In this document: positions 27,157 to 40,900 of the stretch, piece after piece | Position numbering within the stretch: the stretch's first letter is position 1 | How the letters are laid out: each line of letters begins with the position of its first letter | Origin: Setophaga petechia | Taxonomy: Eukaryota; Chordata; Aves; Passeriformes; Parulidae | Direction: 5' to 3' | DNA: 64,000 nt | NCBI GenBank assembly: GCA_024362935.1 | Contig: JANCRA010000009.1 | Coordinates: forward strand, 15,569,572-15,633,571 | Translations under genes and position numbers: made by a program | Notes under the pieces: generated by a model | The model's input: only the letters and a program-made list of their open reading frames with translations | Told to the model about the DNA's origin: nothing | The model's database searches: none

Positions 27157-28939
27157 GGAGTTCAGCTCACCCAGTCGATGTGAAGGCAAGGCAAACCAAG
27201 GTGCAGCAGATGAAGGGGAGGCAGCGAGGTCAGCTGGTGGGGACGGCAGTGTTGCTTTGAGCTACCCCAGCCTCCACCTCCATGCCTACAGCATCGAGAG
27301 CATGACAACATTTCCGAATGGCTGTGGAAATGGCACCACCGTTACTTGTATAGTTATGGATAATAAAGAACCCCAAAACCAGACTACCTGTGCCAGTCAT
27401 AATGGGGGACACAGCACCAGCAGCAATGTTGAGGAGGAATTTCAAGAGGACAAGCTCAGCCCTTCCAAAATCATGCGCTTTTTCACCACCCCTCGGAAAC
27501 GGGCCAATTCCAGCTCTGACAGGCCTCGTTCTCTGGTTTTGATGGGCAACTCATCCACGTGGAATGCCTTTTCTTCTATCAGAAAGATGGGATCTTTCAA
27601 GAAGTTGAAATCTTCAGTTCAGCAAGGAACTCAAACAAGAGAATGCTCAGACGTTGTAAATGACAACAGCATAGGCAAACATGGTTCAAATGGAGCAGTG
27701 GTGCAAGTTCAGACTAACAGGTATTCCTATTCGGGGCCTCTACATGATTTCCAGAATGCAGTGGATGGTTTGGCTTCTGACTGCTCTGATGTGGAGGAGA
27801 GCGATGAGTCCTTCCTGAGGAACACTCATCGCTCACGCAGCATCAGGCGTGCTTACGGTGCTGGCCGCATCAACTTGTTAGACACAGATAAAATTCAGAG
27901 TCGCCACAACTGTGTTAGGCCAACGTCACCTGTCATTGCAGAGCCAAAGATCTGTGAAATTCTGGTGAAAGACTCCGAAAACAACAGGATCATTTATTGG
28001 AGAAGTAAAAGTTCTGATAATTTGAACTTTCTGAAGAAAAGCTCATTCAAACGGAAGTCCACCTCAAACCTTGCTGATCTGAAGGTTGCAAATGAAAAAC
28101 AGATACCAGCAAGGACTGCGAGTGTTCCTTCTGCTGAGTCCGACAAAAGTGATGGAAACCCTGAGAGGCGATCCAAGCGATGGAAGAGCCCTATCAGAGC
28201 AAAGGATTTTGATCGAGTTTTGAAACTCGTCAGTAATGTTACAGATGTTGCAAGGAAGAAGGATGGCCCCAAGAACGTGGCTCCTTCTCCCAGTGAGCTG
28301 TCCCAGAGAACAAGGTCAAACAGCAGGCTGCACGATGACTACTCCCGCAGGGTTTCCAGCAGCACGGACCATGACAGGAAGAGATGCACCTCCTCAGTAT
28401 CCAGTCCAGACTCTTCCTTGCCAGGAACACCTTGCCTGCAAAGCCCTGTGATTGCTCAGGATAAAAAGGCTGAAGTGAATGTAGCTGTCACTGAGGATAA
28501 AAGCCCCAGGACATCATCAGGTATCCCAGACTCTGATAGCTTTTCACCTACTCTGGATGACATTAGTCCATTTCCCAATGAAGTCTTTTATTCAGACTCA
28601 GATGAACCAAAAACTACTCAGCAGTGTACAGATGAAGCCGAAAACCTTCATGTTCCGGTCAGGCCAACTACTCCAAAGCCTCAAAGTCCAACTGCAGGGA
28701 AGGTCAAGTGCAGTATGAATTTCCAGTGTCCAAACCATCACAGCACGTTGTCACTGAGCTCATCGGAGAGCGAGGAGAGAGTTGAGGTACCGGGGCTGAA
28801 GCTGGGCAGGAATCCTGTTTGCTTCCAGGACTCAGTGAAAACTGTGTATTATGATGATGGTAATGAAGACAGTGGCATAAGCAGCCACTCTCAGCTGAGC
28901 CTCAATTTAGCCTCTGGTACTGAAGAGAAAAAGGAAGAG
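27143..28939 (+). CDS. SPATA13: SPATA13 large exon: long-isoform N-terminal region (coding from 27302)
   Basis: The acceptor is at 27141-27142 and the donor (GAAGAG|GTAAGA) follows 28939; the exon is open and phase 0 throughout. The first in-frame ATG after the acceptor is at 27302, with A at -3. It starts [14 protein letters not shown] and gives 546 codons. The 53 codons between the acceptor and this ATG are also open, so an upstream coding exon of phase 0 cannot be excluded. The region has no folded domain. It is rich in Ser, Lys and acidic patches, with basic clusters such as [13 protein letters not shown] and [14 protein letters not shown] and many SP/TP sites. These look like disordered, phosphorylatable sequence specific to the long Asef2 isoform. 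With the rest of the CDS it gives a protein of about 1270 residues, close to the long mammalian form as recalled. Confidence 0.9.
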
Positions 28940-31900
28940 GTAAGAAAGAAAGAAAAATTCTTCAAAAACCATGTATATTCCCTGTTGGGTTTTGTCTTTA
29001 TTAATGTAAAACAATGCAAAGTAATGGCTGCTGCAGCTTGTTATTGCTAAAATATGCTGACAGCAATTATTTCCTTTAAATATTCTCTTTGGATGCTAAT
29101 ATACAATTATTTTTTCTTTGCACATTAATATCAAAGGAAGTTTTGGCAGCAAAGGTATTCATGTATGTTTTCAAGGGCAGTTCATTGCACCCTGAAGACA
29201 CACCACCTTGTCATGTGGCCTTGTCAGACTTTACCAGCCTGAGCAGGGTCTGACTGTGTTTTCTTCACAACTGAAAGGTCTTTTTCATTTTAAAGTGTCC
29301 GTGTATTCTGAAGTAGTGTTGACTTACTGTAAAACACTTTGCCTGTGGAAACCTTGCAGAACATGGTAATATTTGTAGAGCAGTGGGGTGTGAAAGACAC
29401 AGTACAGAGGTTTAAGCATTCAGTTGTATCCAATGTTTTCCCTGTGCAGTGATGACCATACTGAGGGTAAACTGCTTGCTTATTCCTTTGCTTGCTGACT
29501 GCAGACAGCAGTACTTTAGACACTGGGCTGAGTCTTTTGCTACTGTTGTTTTGGTTGTTCTCACTGCACTTGATGAGTGATTTCATACTCTCAGTGAATG
29601 GGTAAATGGATATATTGCCGGACCTCTGAGGTAGATTCACATGATAACACTGTGCCCCCAGCTAAAATATGGTATGAGTTGGCACCAGAGAAGTTGCAAT
29701 GATTTGGTAGCCTTGGTGAAGAGCTGTCAGACATCCCCTGCACCTGTCTGAAGCAGTGAGGCTTAGCTCAGCCCCAGCTCACTGTGGCAAATATCCATCT
29801 CGATCTGTATAAATATGCAAGTCATTCACAGAATGAAGCTGACATATCTTTTAAGCCACCTCAGTTTGACTAAAGTATCTTAGGTATGAGATAGGTAAGG
29901 CAATGCTGCAGCTGCACAAGCTTCAGCCTTTCATGCTGTGAAGTTTTAAAATGTCTGTGAAGCTGTCCTACTTTTAAAGGCTTGGCACAGTTTTTGCAGA
30001 CTAACTGTAAGTGGTTACAGAGCTTATCAGTATTGTCCTGCTGGAGAAAAGCAATTTTGTTTACTGTTGTGTTTGCAGCAATGGTAAGATTGAAAAAATA
30101 AACTCACTGTGTATAAATGTCTGGGGTCAGAGTTTATTCCTCTTCTGGAACCATAGAATTACTCCAGCCATCCATATTTTCCAAAACTCTCACTTACATG
30201 CAAGGAGAAGCTTTCACACTGCCAGAAGAGCCAAGAGTCCTAGTGTGGCTAGATGCCAGTTGTATTTCTCAGGAGTAAAATGGGAGGTGGAATTAATGCT
30301 ACTCATCTACCATCTAGTGGTGAGCTGCCATCATGACCCAGAAGAAATTAATCTGATCCTTCCCCTTAGTTCCCAACAAACCAGTACAGTTTTTACATGA
30401 ATGTGTGTATGTTGGGTGGGTAAAAGTTACTGCAGTTTTTAGTTTTAACACCACATTCTGTTATTATCTAACATGCAATTTAAGCTTTCTCTTTATATTA
30501 TAACATTTTTTAGGGTAATTGTGAGTGTCCTTTAGTGCTTGCTTCAGTTGTCTAAAATACAGAGTGTGCACCGGTGGCAGCTCTGGGTTTGTGTAATGGG
30601 CATGCAGACAGTATGGGATAGATCCCAGCAAAAGATGGAGGAAGTGGTGACCAGGGAACAGGCCCCTTGGCTGTAAGCCCTCACTCTGCTGTGAGCACTG
30701 CCTGGAGCCCCTGTGCTTCATAAAAAAAGCTGTAGCATAGCTGCACCCAGGTGGCAGCTCTGGGTTTGTGTAATGGGCATGCAGACAGTATGGGATAGAT
30801 CCCAGCAAAAGATGGAGGAAGTGGTGACCAGGGAACAGGCCCCTTGGCTGTAAGCCCTCACTCTGCTGTGAGCACTGCCTGGAGCCCCTGTGCTTCATAA
30901 AAAAAGCTGTAGCATAGCTGCATCCAGGCAGACCTCTCTTCTAATGGAAAAAGTCAACATTTTTGGAGATGGTAGGTGTGGGTTGGAAGCAGGAGCTGTG
31001 CAGGAGAGGGTCTGCTTTTATCTTGCTATACAAGGGGTATAAAGTCTGTTATTTCTTTTTTCCATGCCTGTTTCTCATCTCATGCAGAACCGTAAAGCTG
31101 TGGCACTCAGAGTGACTGCAAAACAGGTAGTAGAGTGGTATGGTTTCTTCCTACCATTTCTTTGGAGGATTCAATTTCCTGCTTTACAGCATGCTTCCCT
31201 CAGCATGGAGCTAGCTTGGCACCAAAGATACTTATGCCAGGTTATTTTTTAATTGGAATTTATTCAGCCTGTAGGCACTTTTATGAATGCCACATACTCA
31301 CACAATGAGGTCACTGGGGTTTGAACTTTTGACTACAATTCATTTTTACCTTACACCTCCGCATTGCAGAACTGTACCTGCCCAGCAAGTTGTTCTGTGA
31401 TGTCTGAGTGCTTAGTTCACTCTCAACAATCATTTGAGATGTAGTGTGGAGCCATGGACATCACACATTTTCAAAATTTTGTCTGAATCTTAAATACACT
31501 GTGTTGATGGACAACTCTGCACTGTTTCCATGTTTCATGGATTTGCCTTTCTGTCCAGATTTCATGTATAAGCCAGTATGTATTCCAGTACAGCCACTAA
31601 AGATTGAAGACATATTTTGATATAAAGCTTAGAAGGTCCTAACCAGTCAGGCTCAAATAAGTTCTCTTTTTGGGACTAGCTGCTGTAGCTGGAAGCAAGT
31701 GTAGTTTATTTCCTTACTCACTCATCTGATAGATTAGCCAGCAAATGAAATCTGTGGAATTTGGACCATCTCTATATTTTCCCAAATATGGAAACTAAAT
31801 ATTTCTACCTTATGTTTCCCTACTACTGTAAAGCTGATTTTGCGGTATTCCTGCAAGGACGTCTACTCGTTCATCAGAATTGATATTTTGCATTGGTTTT

Positions 31901-34900
31901 TTTTCCTTATGTGATTGAGTCTTGAGATCCTGTCACTTCACTTTGTTGGTTTCACTAAAATGCAAGATTTGGACTGAAGCAGGGGAAATTTCTTGGTTTT
32001 TGGTCTTGACAGAGGTTGTTTCCCAGGGAAGAGCTAATTAAGTGCAGCGTGGATCTGTGCCTCAGCACTTCTGAAACTACAGAGGTGTGAGTCACCAAAG
32101 CTCACCTGTGACATCCCATGCTTTGCCACTGTCTGCTTCATGCTACTGTCGTTTATATTCAATATGTTGCTTTTAAATAGCATGAAGAGATGATGAAGTA
32201 CAAGCTTGTACTTGTTTGGAGTGTTTCACATAGTCTTTGCTTTCATGAAGGAAGAGCCCCATGTCACTGGAATAATGAAAACTTAGTCTGTTTCAGACTG
32301 GCATGTGTCAGCCATTAAAGCTGCCTGAACAAAACGCTCTTCTGAATTTGTTACAAAAAAGTAAAAATCAAGTTACTTGACATTTCACCTAGTCTTTCAC
32401 AAACTCTAAGATCATCTGGTATTTAGGTTGCCTTGCTGGCATCTGGCTTCACAGTACACCAGACTTTTTATTACTTGAGTACCTTATCTGCATGACCATA
32501 AGTGCATGATAAATTACAGTGAAGGGGTAACTCTGCTGTAATTATGATTGAGTCACAGTTTATTTGCAGACAATATTTTAAATGTTCTAAGACCTGTCTG
32601 TCAACTCATTTATGTTCATGCCATATAAAAGTCACTGGTCACAGCTAGTCCACATCATAAAGTGCCCAGTGCTCAGCTGTTGGCAGAGTTGAGCTGATTT
32701 GTCCTGGACAGATCTCTGGACTCTGAATATTGAGCACACAGGGTTTAACTTGGAGGACAGCTTGTAATGATGAAGAGGAAGAAGACCTTTAGGGGTGGAA
32801 TGTAGAGGACTCAGATATGTCCTCTCTGTTTGTCCTCACTATTTCTAGCTTCAAAAAGTGTCCTCACAGTGAAGGACCAAAGGGTGGTAGCTGGATGTGG
32901 TTGTGTTCAATGCCTGCAAAGAGCAAGCAAGGATCTGAGGGTGATCATCTGTAGTGCGTGCCTCAGGTTCCTGAGTGCTGTGGGGCTGGGCATGAGCACA
33001 CCTGCTGGGAGCTAGGGAGCTAGCTGCTTTCAGCTCTCTGAACTCTTCTTTTTGGATTTATTCACCTCTGGTTCATCCATGTGCAATTTAGAGTGTAGCT
33101 TAATCAATCCAACGTTTATAACTGTAAATATGATATACTGTGAAGGATAAGTAGGTGAAGTAGTGGGGGAAATTTCTTAAACTGGGTTTACTTCTAAGGA
33201 GCTTGTAATTAGGAGTGAGGGCTCACCACTCCGATGGCAATGATCTTGCTGGCTACAGGACCTGGGGACAGAGGAGCACAATCCCGACACAGGCTCTGAA
33301 CAGCATCTTACAGAAAGCTGAGGTTTCAGTTAGACCAAACAGCACTGGATTTGCACTAAACTCTGAACTGCTATGCACAAGTCAGGGTACCTTCACTCAA
33401 TGTCCCCACAGTCACTCACTGAGTGACTTCCAGACGCGTTTGCCCAGAGCTAGACTAGAAACCACTGGTCATTGCTACAAACCTAGATTGCAGAATCCAT
33501 TCCTGCAGTTATGCAGCAGGGAGCCCTCAAATGACAGAAATATTTTCCTATTGCAGCAAAAACTCTTCCAACTCTCAGCAGCAGAGCTGTCATCCATTGG
33601 GTGCAGCCTATAATCGTTGGTTGCTGTATCTGCTACTAGAAGAAGAAAAACAAGACAGTTGTTACAGTAATCTGAATTCTGGATTGGCTTAAATTTTAGA
33701 CCAAATAATTCTGCAGTTCTTAATAAAATTAGCCATTCCTGAAAGCTGTAGGATAATATGGGAGTTACTGTCATCCTCTCAGAAATGTTTTGGATGGTGA
33801 CAGGGAGAGCTCAAATGGACTTCACTGCAGTTAGCCTGGGGCAAGCTGCACCTTTACTTTATTGCATTTGTGCATCTCTGCCTTTCCAGAGCATCCCATA
33901 TTTGACTCTGCTGTAGCTGTCTAGTGGCACCTCAGTAATACCCAGGTGTTGCTCACCCTGGGATCAGGAGTAATAAATAGTGCCCCAGAAAGTGGAACAG
34001 CACTGTGCCTATGTGATTTGGTTTCTTACCTCAAGTGCCGTGTTGAGTTGTTGGCACTGAGAGTCCATCGCAATGCTACGTGGCTGAGATTTCCAAAGTG
34101 AGCAGAGGCAGCTGCAGAGTTTCCCCTGAGCCACCTACATGTTCCCTTTCTGACATCTGGAGACTGCCATGTTGCTGGTGCCAGGATGCTGTGGCAGGCT
34201 GGGAGACCAGCTGAGTGTTGGGGGAAAGGCCAGCAGCCTTGCCCGCACCCCATTCTCTGGGAAGTAATGGTTGGCAGAGGGGCCCAAGGCAGCTCCACCC
34301 CTCGCAGGCTGGGGTTTGTGTCTGCTGCTGGGACTTGCTGAGGGCAGGGCTTGGGCTTTGGCAGGGACAATGAAGCTTTGCTCTGAAAGGGTGGAGAGAG
34401 TGAGGAACCAGAGGACCTCATTTTGGAGAGATTCTGAAAAGAGGCGGAGGCTTCTGGCTTTTTAAATTTTGCTTTGTTAACATGAAGTTCCATTTCCAAC
34501 CTGTGGTTGTCATGTGGCTTTTGAGATCAGCCAGTGGGTATTACAAAGATAGCCTGAAAGAAGAAAAAAAGTCCTTTATTTTGACCACATGAAGGGAATT
34601 TTCCCAAATAAAAGGTAATTTATATATTTTTTTAGACCTGTTACTTGTTCTGGGGTGTTCTGAGTCAATTCAGAAAATATGTAGGGATTTATTTAGGATT
34701 TATTAATATATACATCTGAAAGAAGCAGAGAATATGAATACCCCTTCACTATACATTACAAGTTTGCAGTTCCAGTTCAGATACTGAAGGAAAGAATGGG
34801 CAGTATAAGAGCATCATCCACCATCCTCAAGTATTGAGTCACCAAAAAACTACAGGAAGCATTTTTCTGGTTTTAGCACATTTGCATTTTTATATGAGTG

Positions 34901-37900
34901 ATAAGTACATTTCCCTGCAAACTCCTCCCCTCTGCCATTCGGAAATATGTTAGCTGATTTGGATTTGGAAATGAATTAGAGGAGAGGATGAAGGAAATCC
35001 TTGAGGCTGAGGAACAGATTTGAGAATCATGAGATCTCTTGTCATTTCCAGTCCCACCCTATGCTTCTGCATGACTTAAGTGCTTTGTATCTGTCCCTTA
35101 TCTGTGAAATGTGGATATTACCAAGGTGAACTCACTAATCTTGGTGAAGCATATTGCTGAGAGGGAAAGCTTTATGCTTTATCATTGATTGCGATAAGCA
35201 GGCTTTCAAGGATCAGGTTAAATGAGGCAAACCTGCATTAAAAGGCCTTAGAAAATAGATAATAGAAAATAGAGAATAAATTTTCTTTGTGTCTATATAG
35301 CCTGACCACTTAATGTGGTTTTATAGGTGTATTTGTTAGTTAGAATACCACAATTGCTTTGGTGTTCACAGATCCCAAGAAGAAAATGATATCCATTTTT
35401 TTCCCAATTTTTAAAACATCTAAAATTAGTGTTTCATCACAGCAGTTTGTGTTGCTAATGGGGGTTGCTTTTGCTATGTCACAGTAATATAATTTTTCTT
35501 TACTAAAATGCATAGTATTTCCTGCATCTATTCTGTGAGCTTATACTGGTGTAGTGCAGCAGTATTTGTTTAGAGAGTCCCCCTCAGAAGCAGCACTTTG
35601 CAAATTTTTCAGCAGTGGCTCCACACAATTTTTTTTTGAGGGGAGGAAGGGGAAAAGAAAAGGGAGCTTATCCTCCAAACAGCTAAAACTTACGTAAATG
35701 CTGGCTATGGTTGTATTGCATTGATTGTTTCTGCTTTGCTTGTGTATATAAATGTAATTTAAGTGGGCTTTTTTTGCAGTTGTTTCATAGATTGTGTTTT
35801 GCTGTCTTGCAGACCACTGGTCGAATTGCCCTTGATATTCTAGGGATAGATAATCCATTCATTTATGTGGGGTCTACTCAAAGGCTAATTAAAAAGAAAA
35901 GACGTTAGTGGCAGAGGAGGCAGAGAGATGTAAAGAAAAAGAATATTCTGCAATTTGCATTTAATTATAAAGGAATAGATGGAAATTTTCTTGAATTTGA
36001 CTGGTTTAATAATTCTTGTTTGTTTGTGATTGAAGATGCAATTACTGAAAGTGTGCTTTCTTCTACAGTAAAAGCAGTCATTTCCATGGTAGCTGTTGCT
36101 GTGGTATCACTGTTGGAAATTATTGCTGTTTGATCTATAGGGGATCACTGGGCTCTCTTGAAACTTCAGACTCTTTTTATAAAACCTAGAAAGAAAGCAA
36201 TAAATAAATTTCCTCTGGAGTACTTTATTTATCCAGAGTTTCATAATCTCTGTGTCTGTCGCAACAGTTTGCAAAAAAACCGAAGTATTGATCATGACCA
36301 TGAAACATAAAACAAGCTTTTAACCTCATTTAGTATTGGTGATAAATGAACTTCAACTAATGCTCTCCCAACTGCTATTTATCAGCAGGAAAAAGTGCAG
36401 TGGTTACTTTTTATCATGTACCTAGGTGGAGGCATGTCCAAACTTTTACTCTGTTAGGTCAAGGTGGTGAAATAATTTATAGCTACTAGGTCACAATCCC
36501 TTGGCCCTTTTTATATTTGGTGGCTTGTATAAGCTGAAAAGCCACTTCTAGTATTACTGCTGAGTTCCTAAGATTTGGCAGTTCCTGTCTTATACAGAAA
36601 TAATAGCTGTTTAATAGTCACCAATTATAATAAGTTATATAGCTGTCATTGCTAGTGGGAGAAATTTGTACATTTTATATAGACCCCTAAATATACGCAG
36701 AAATGTATATTGATGATTAAAATAAAAAGATACCTACATGACCTAGCACAAGTATTCTGGTAGTTTCAAGCCTTGTCATTTGCAGAAGAGCACAACTGAT
36801 TACCCATCAAAACTTTTCACTGAGAAGATGCAGTAATTGTGTTCTCAAACTTCTCAGCCACTCAGGTTTTCCTTGTAACTTCTTCTCAGTCAGAGTCATA
36901 ATTTGTTTAATTTGTCACACCTTTCAATAAGTTGCATTTGGAAATTGATGTGCATTTTTGTAAAGACATTATTAGATTTTGATTATCTGTTTTCTCTGGG
37001 TTAGAAAAAGGCAGTAGTAGTTAGCAAAATTGCATTTCAGCCAGGCAGCTCAGACATGCAGAGATAACAGAAATATTGCAACTAATTGTGTAGCTAAGGA
37101 AAACAAACAGACCCTCCCGTCCCAAAAAAAAAAAAAAAAAAAGAAACAAAATAAAAAGAAAAAAGCAGAAGCATAGTCAGGCTGCTCTTTTCCCTGGGGA
37201 AGATGAATGCTGGGGGTCTTTGTCCAAGATGTACCTACTTGTAACTTCCTGGAAGATTACCAGGTGGGGAAAACTTTTCAGGAGAGAAGTGTCCCCTTAT
37301 ACCTCTGTAGTTGTCTGTATGTGCATGTTATGGAACATCATTGCATTTGGAATTTAAAGGTTAAATTTTGAAAATCCAAGTAGGTAACAGTAGGGGTTGA
37401 AATGCAGATTAGTGGTCAGGGACTCTCAGCAATGTACACAGTCATCAAGACCTTTATAAAAAGTGGGGATTTTAATTAGGGAGTTTATTGGCTAAACACA
37501 TTGACCAAAAAAAAAAAAAATATCACTCAGAGCTTGTTTTTCCTTTGCCATCATGGTGTCAGCCCTCAAAAGTGTGCCAACAGCAGTAGGCTGACCAGCA
37601 GCAGTTTCTGTTGGGTTTGACTTTTAGTTTGGACTTTCTCTGCAGCAGAGAATGGGGTCAGGTATAGAGGATGAAGGGTTATTCATGGTTGTTGTAACTG
37701 CACCAACAAACGTCCTGCCATGCAATTTCAGGTACTGGCAATTTCTTTGCCATATCACTGATAAAAGTTGCATCTACTTAAGCAACATTTTATCAGCGCT
37801 GTGCAATTCAGATGTTGTGCTCCTTGGGCAGCACTTCCTCTGAAATCAGTTCTGAGCACTGAATTTATCAAAAGTACACAGTGGCCTGAGTAATAGCTGG

Positions 37901-40900
37901 AGAACTGGGCTCTAAAGACTAAGCTAAGATTTCAGTGATTAAGCACCTGATGCTGATGTTGCTTACCTTGGTTATTAATGAGTACAGGGAATGCCAATAG
38001 CAGTCATGTGCCATTAAATGGAACAGGGTTGTACCAGTGCCAAGTTGAGCTGAGTGAGATCATGATCGAGTCCTTGAAGTTACTGTAGCTGGATTGGGAA
38101 ATCAGTCTGGGCCCAGGCATGGGAGGAGTTTGGTCTGGCTGGGCACAGACTCTGTGGTGTCCTTGTTTACCTGGGAGCAGCCTGGAAGAGCTCCCACTGT
38201 AGCCTGCTGGGTGTGGTCAGGGGGTCCTGGGGAGCACAGTGTTAACAGCACACCTGAACGTGGCACCTGGAGTTGAGCCCAACTAAAAATAGCTTTCAAA
38301 TGAAGTGAGGGGGAGCTATCAAAGACAGCTGCACACAGCTGGAAAAGACCTTGTGGTGTAGCTGCACATTTCTGGAGCAGGAGCCATGGACCAAGCAGGG
38401 CTGTCCACAGCACTGGGGAACATAGTTGTAACTCTATCTAAACCCACCTGCAATCCAGCTTGACACCTGGTTCCTGCCTGTACTGCTGCCTGGCTGGTCA
38501 CTCAGTAGGCTTGGCTGATGCTCTTGTTTAGGGGCTCAGCTTGATTCCTGGAACATAAAAGATCCTGCAGTGCTGGAGATGTCATGACAGGCTTCCCTTT
38601 GTCCCCAGGGCTGCTTCTGGATGGCCCAAGCCTCCCATAGGTCCTGTGTCATACTTGCATGATGCATGGCACGTGGAGATATCTTAGATTCCTTTGGACG
38701 TTTGAAATGGCCCTGGGTGTTTATGTTCAGGCAACAAAATTTCATTCTAGATTTCTCCTGGCTATGATGACAGCTTTATTATCTAGTTAATGTACAGACA
38801 GTTCCATTGCAGAATTGAAATTAAAATGCAGGAATCTGCAGCTAAGAGTGACTAATTGAAGGGGATCAATAGCAAATATAAATGTAACCTGGATTGTAGT
38901 AGATGTTCATTTCAAATGGTTGTATTTATAGATACAGTGCTGTCAGGAATAAGGAAAGCAGTTGAAATACAATGATTTAACTAGTTTGCTGTTGTAGGAA
39001 TTTAGTTATCCAGATAAAATAAATTCATTTGCATCAGCGCAAACAAGCTGAGCTGTTTGCATTTGCAGTCTCAGAAGAAACTTAACTGAGGATACAGCCT
39101 AAAAGGCAAGATTAATAATCTTGATTTCTAGTATTGGTGATCCTGTACTGCTGCTAGACTAACAGATATGAATTCCAGAAAATCCAATGTGGATTAATCT
39201 TAGATCTTAATTTGTCAGAAATCTCAAAATGCCTTGAAATTTTTGTCCAGCACTTACAATGCATAAGCCAGTGCATGAGGTTTTGATTTTCATCCTGTAC
39301 GAAGTGCCACGTGTATCTCTAGATATCTGTAGATGTTCCCAGTAATAATTGCACAACATGAGCATGCTTTCACTTATAAAAGATTCATTAGGAGAAGGTG
39401 ATTTGAGGTCAGCAGTGGTGCACCAGTATAAAGCCAGTCACAGGTGGAGTACAATTGTTTCCTCAGAATTTTTTCCTTGATGTCAAGAATCACACTTAAG
39501 CATAAGTGACTGCAGTACTGGAGCCTAAGAGTTGTGTACTGGATATTTTTATTCCTGCTAGTGAGTGGTCACTTGATAAGGTCCTGCTTGAGCAGGCCAC
39601 TTAGAGGAATGTGAGATTATCAGTCTGGCTTCCCCTGATTTTTGCAGTGACAGGATTATGCTTTCTCTTTTAGTATTTTTCAGTGCAGTTTATAGATCTA
39701 AGACTAAAAACACACATCCTTTCATCGTTGTTTGTTGTACAGCAGAGATTAATCTGGCTGTCATTTGGATCACTACTTAAGGTGGAGTCCTGCAGAATGC
39801 AAGCAGTCCTCTGCAAATGTTATTGCTCAAGATAAGGGTGTAAGCAGCAGATTATGAGATGACGTGTGACGTGTCCTTCCTCAGTCTAAAAGTACAGGAT
39901 CATGGTATGAACTTTGCCTGACTGGTTATGCAGAGAGTGTGCTCACATTTGTAGCTCTTATGGACGAGACTTTGTGAAACTAAAACATAAAATGACTCTA
40001 ATGAGCTCCTTTCTCAGTCACTGCATATGTGGAGACCCTTTACCCGTGTCTGATTCTGAGGTAAGAACCTTATTTAACCTGTGACTTTGCTGCTCAGTCT
40101 TGGAGGGGCTGTGCTTAAGGGACAGCTTTGCTGAAGCTGTGTTAATGCACCAGCTGGGGAGTGACTCTCTGCTTCAATTAAGTGTACTGTTAAAACTGAT
40201 CCTGAACACAAATCTGTAGAGAACCTGAAGTTCTTGTTTAAATGACAGAAACAAATTTTTTTAAGTACTCTATTTAGAATAAATTTCATGCTGTAAGTGA
40301 AATAATTGAATGTAGAGCAATATACTTGGGAATATTTGAAAAGTGCCATTTTCATAATTGCACTAATCATGTTAAAATATTGACTGTTTAGTAACTCTCC
40401 TTACTGGCTGAAGTGCTTTCATACCATGGAATTAATCTTAACCTGTCTTTCAAACAAAAAGTAACATCTGCCCACTGTATCATGAGGCTTAAAAAAGGGT
40501 CATTAGATTTGTGGTGACCTGGATGAAAATGACAGGTGGACAAGAAGGTGACAGAACATAAATCCTCTGGCACAGACATCATTGCAAAAGGCTGCTTCTG
40601 GGCTGTATGTTTACTTTGCTTATGCAATATCTGGAATGCCTTCGTCTGGTCTGGAGCAGATGAACAAAATATAGTTAGAGAGAGACAAAATTATGCTTTT
40701 CTTTTTTGGAATACTTAGTAGCTTTCTCTCTTTTTTTCTGTTTTTATGAAGGAGCTGGAAAAAACCAAGAAACACCAAGAAATGTGAGGGAAAAGTTAAC
40801 ATAAATTTTTGTGTGCAGATTTTTTTTCTGAAAAATTGCAAGGGTTTTGCTAGAAAAAATTACAGCAGTATTACTTCAAATGTATTGAAGTGGTTAAAAA

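Noticed and set aside
27994..28272. - strand open frame inside the large SPATA13 exon
   Set aside because: Antisense shadow of a well-supported coding exon; the same applies to the other frames at 27230-28451.
30464..30898. 144-codon - strand open frame with an internally repeated peptide
   Set aside because: It is a by-product of the 177-bp tandem duplication, whose unit is divisible by three. No splice or protein evidence.
34026..34499. 157-codon - strand open frame in a SPATA13 intron
   Set aside because: Low-complexity composition, no homologue recognised, no splice context.
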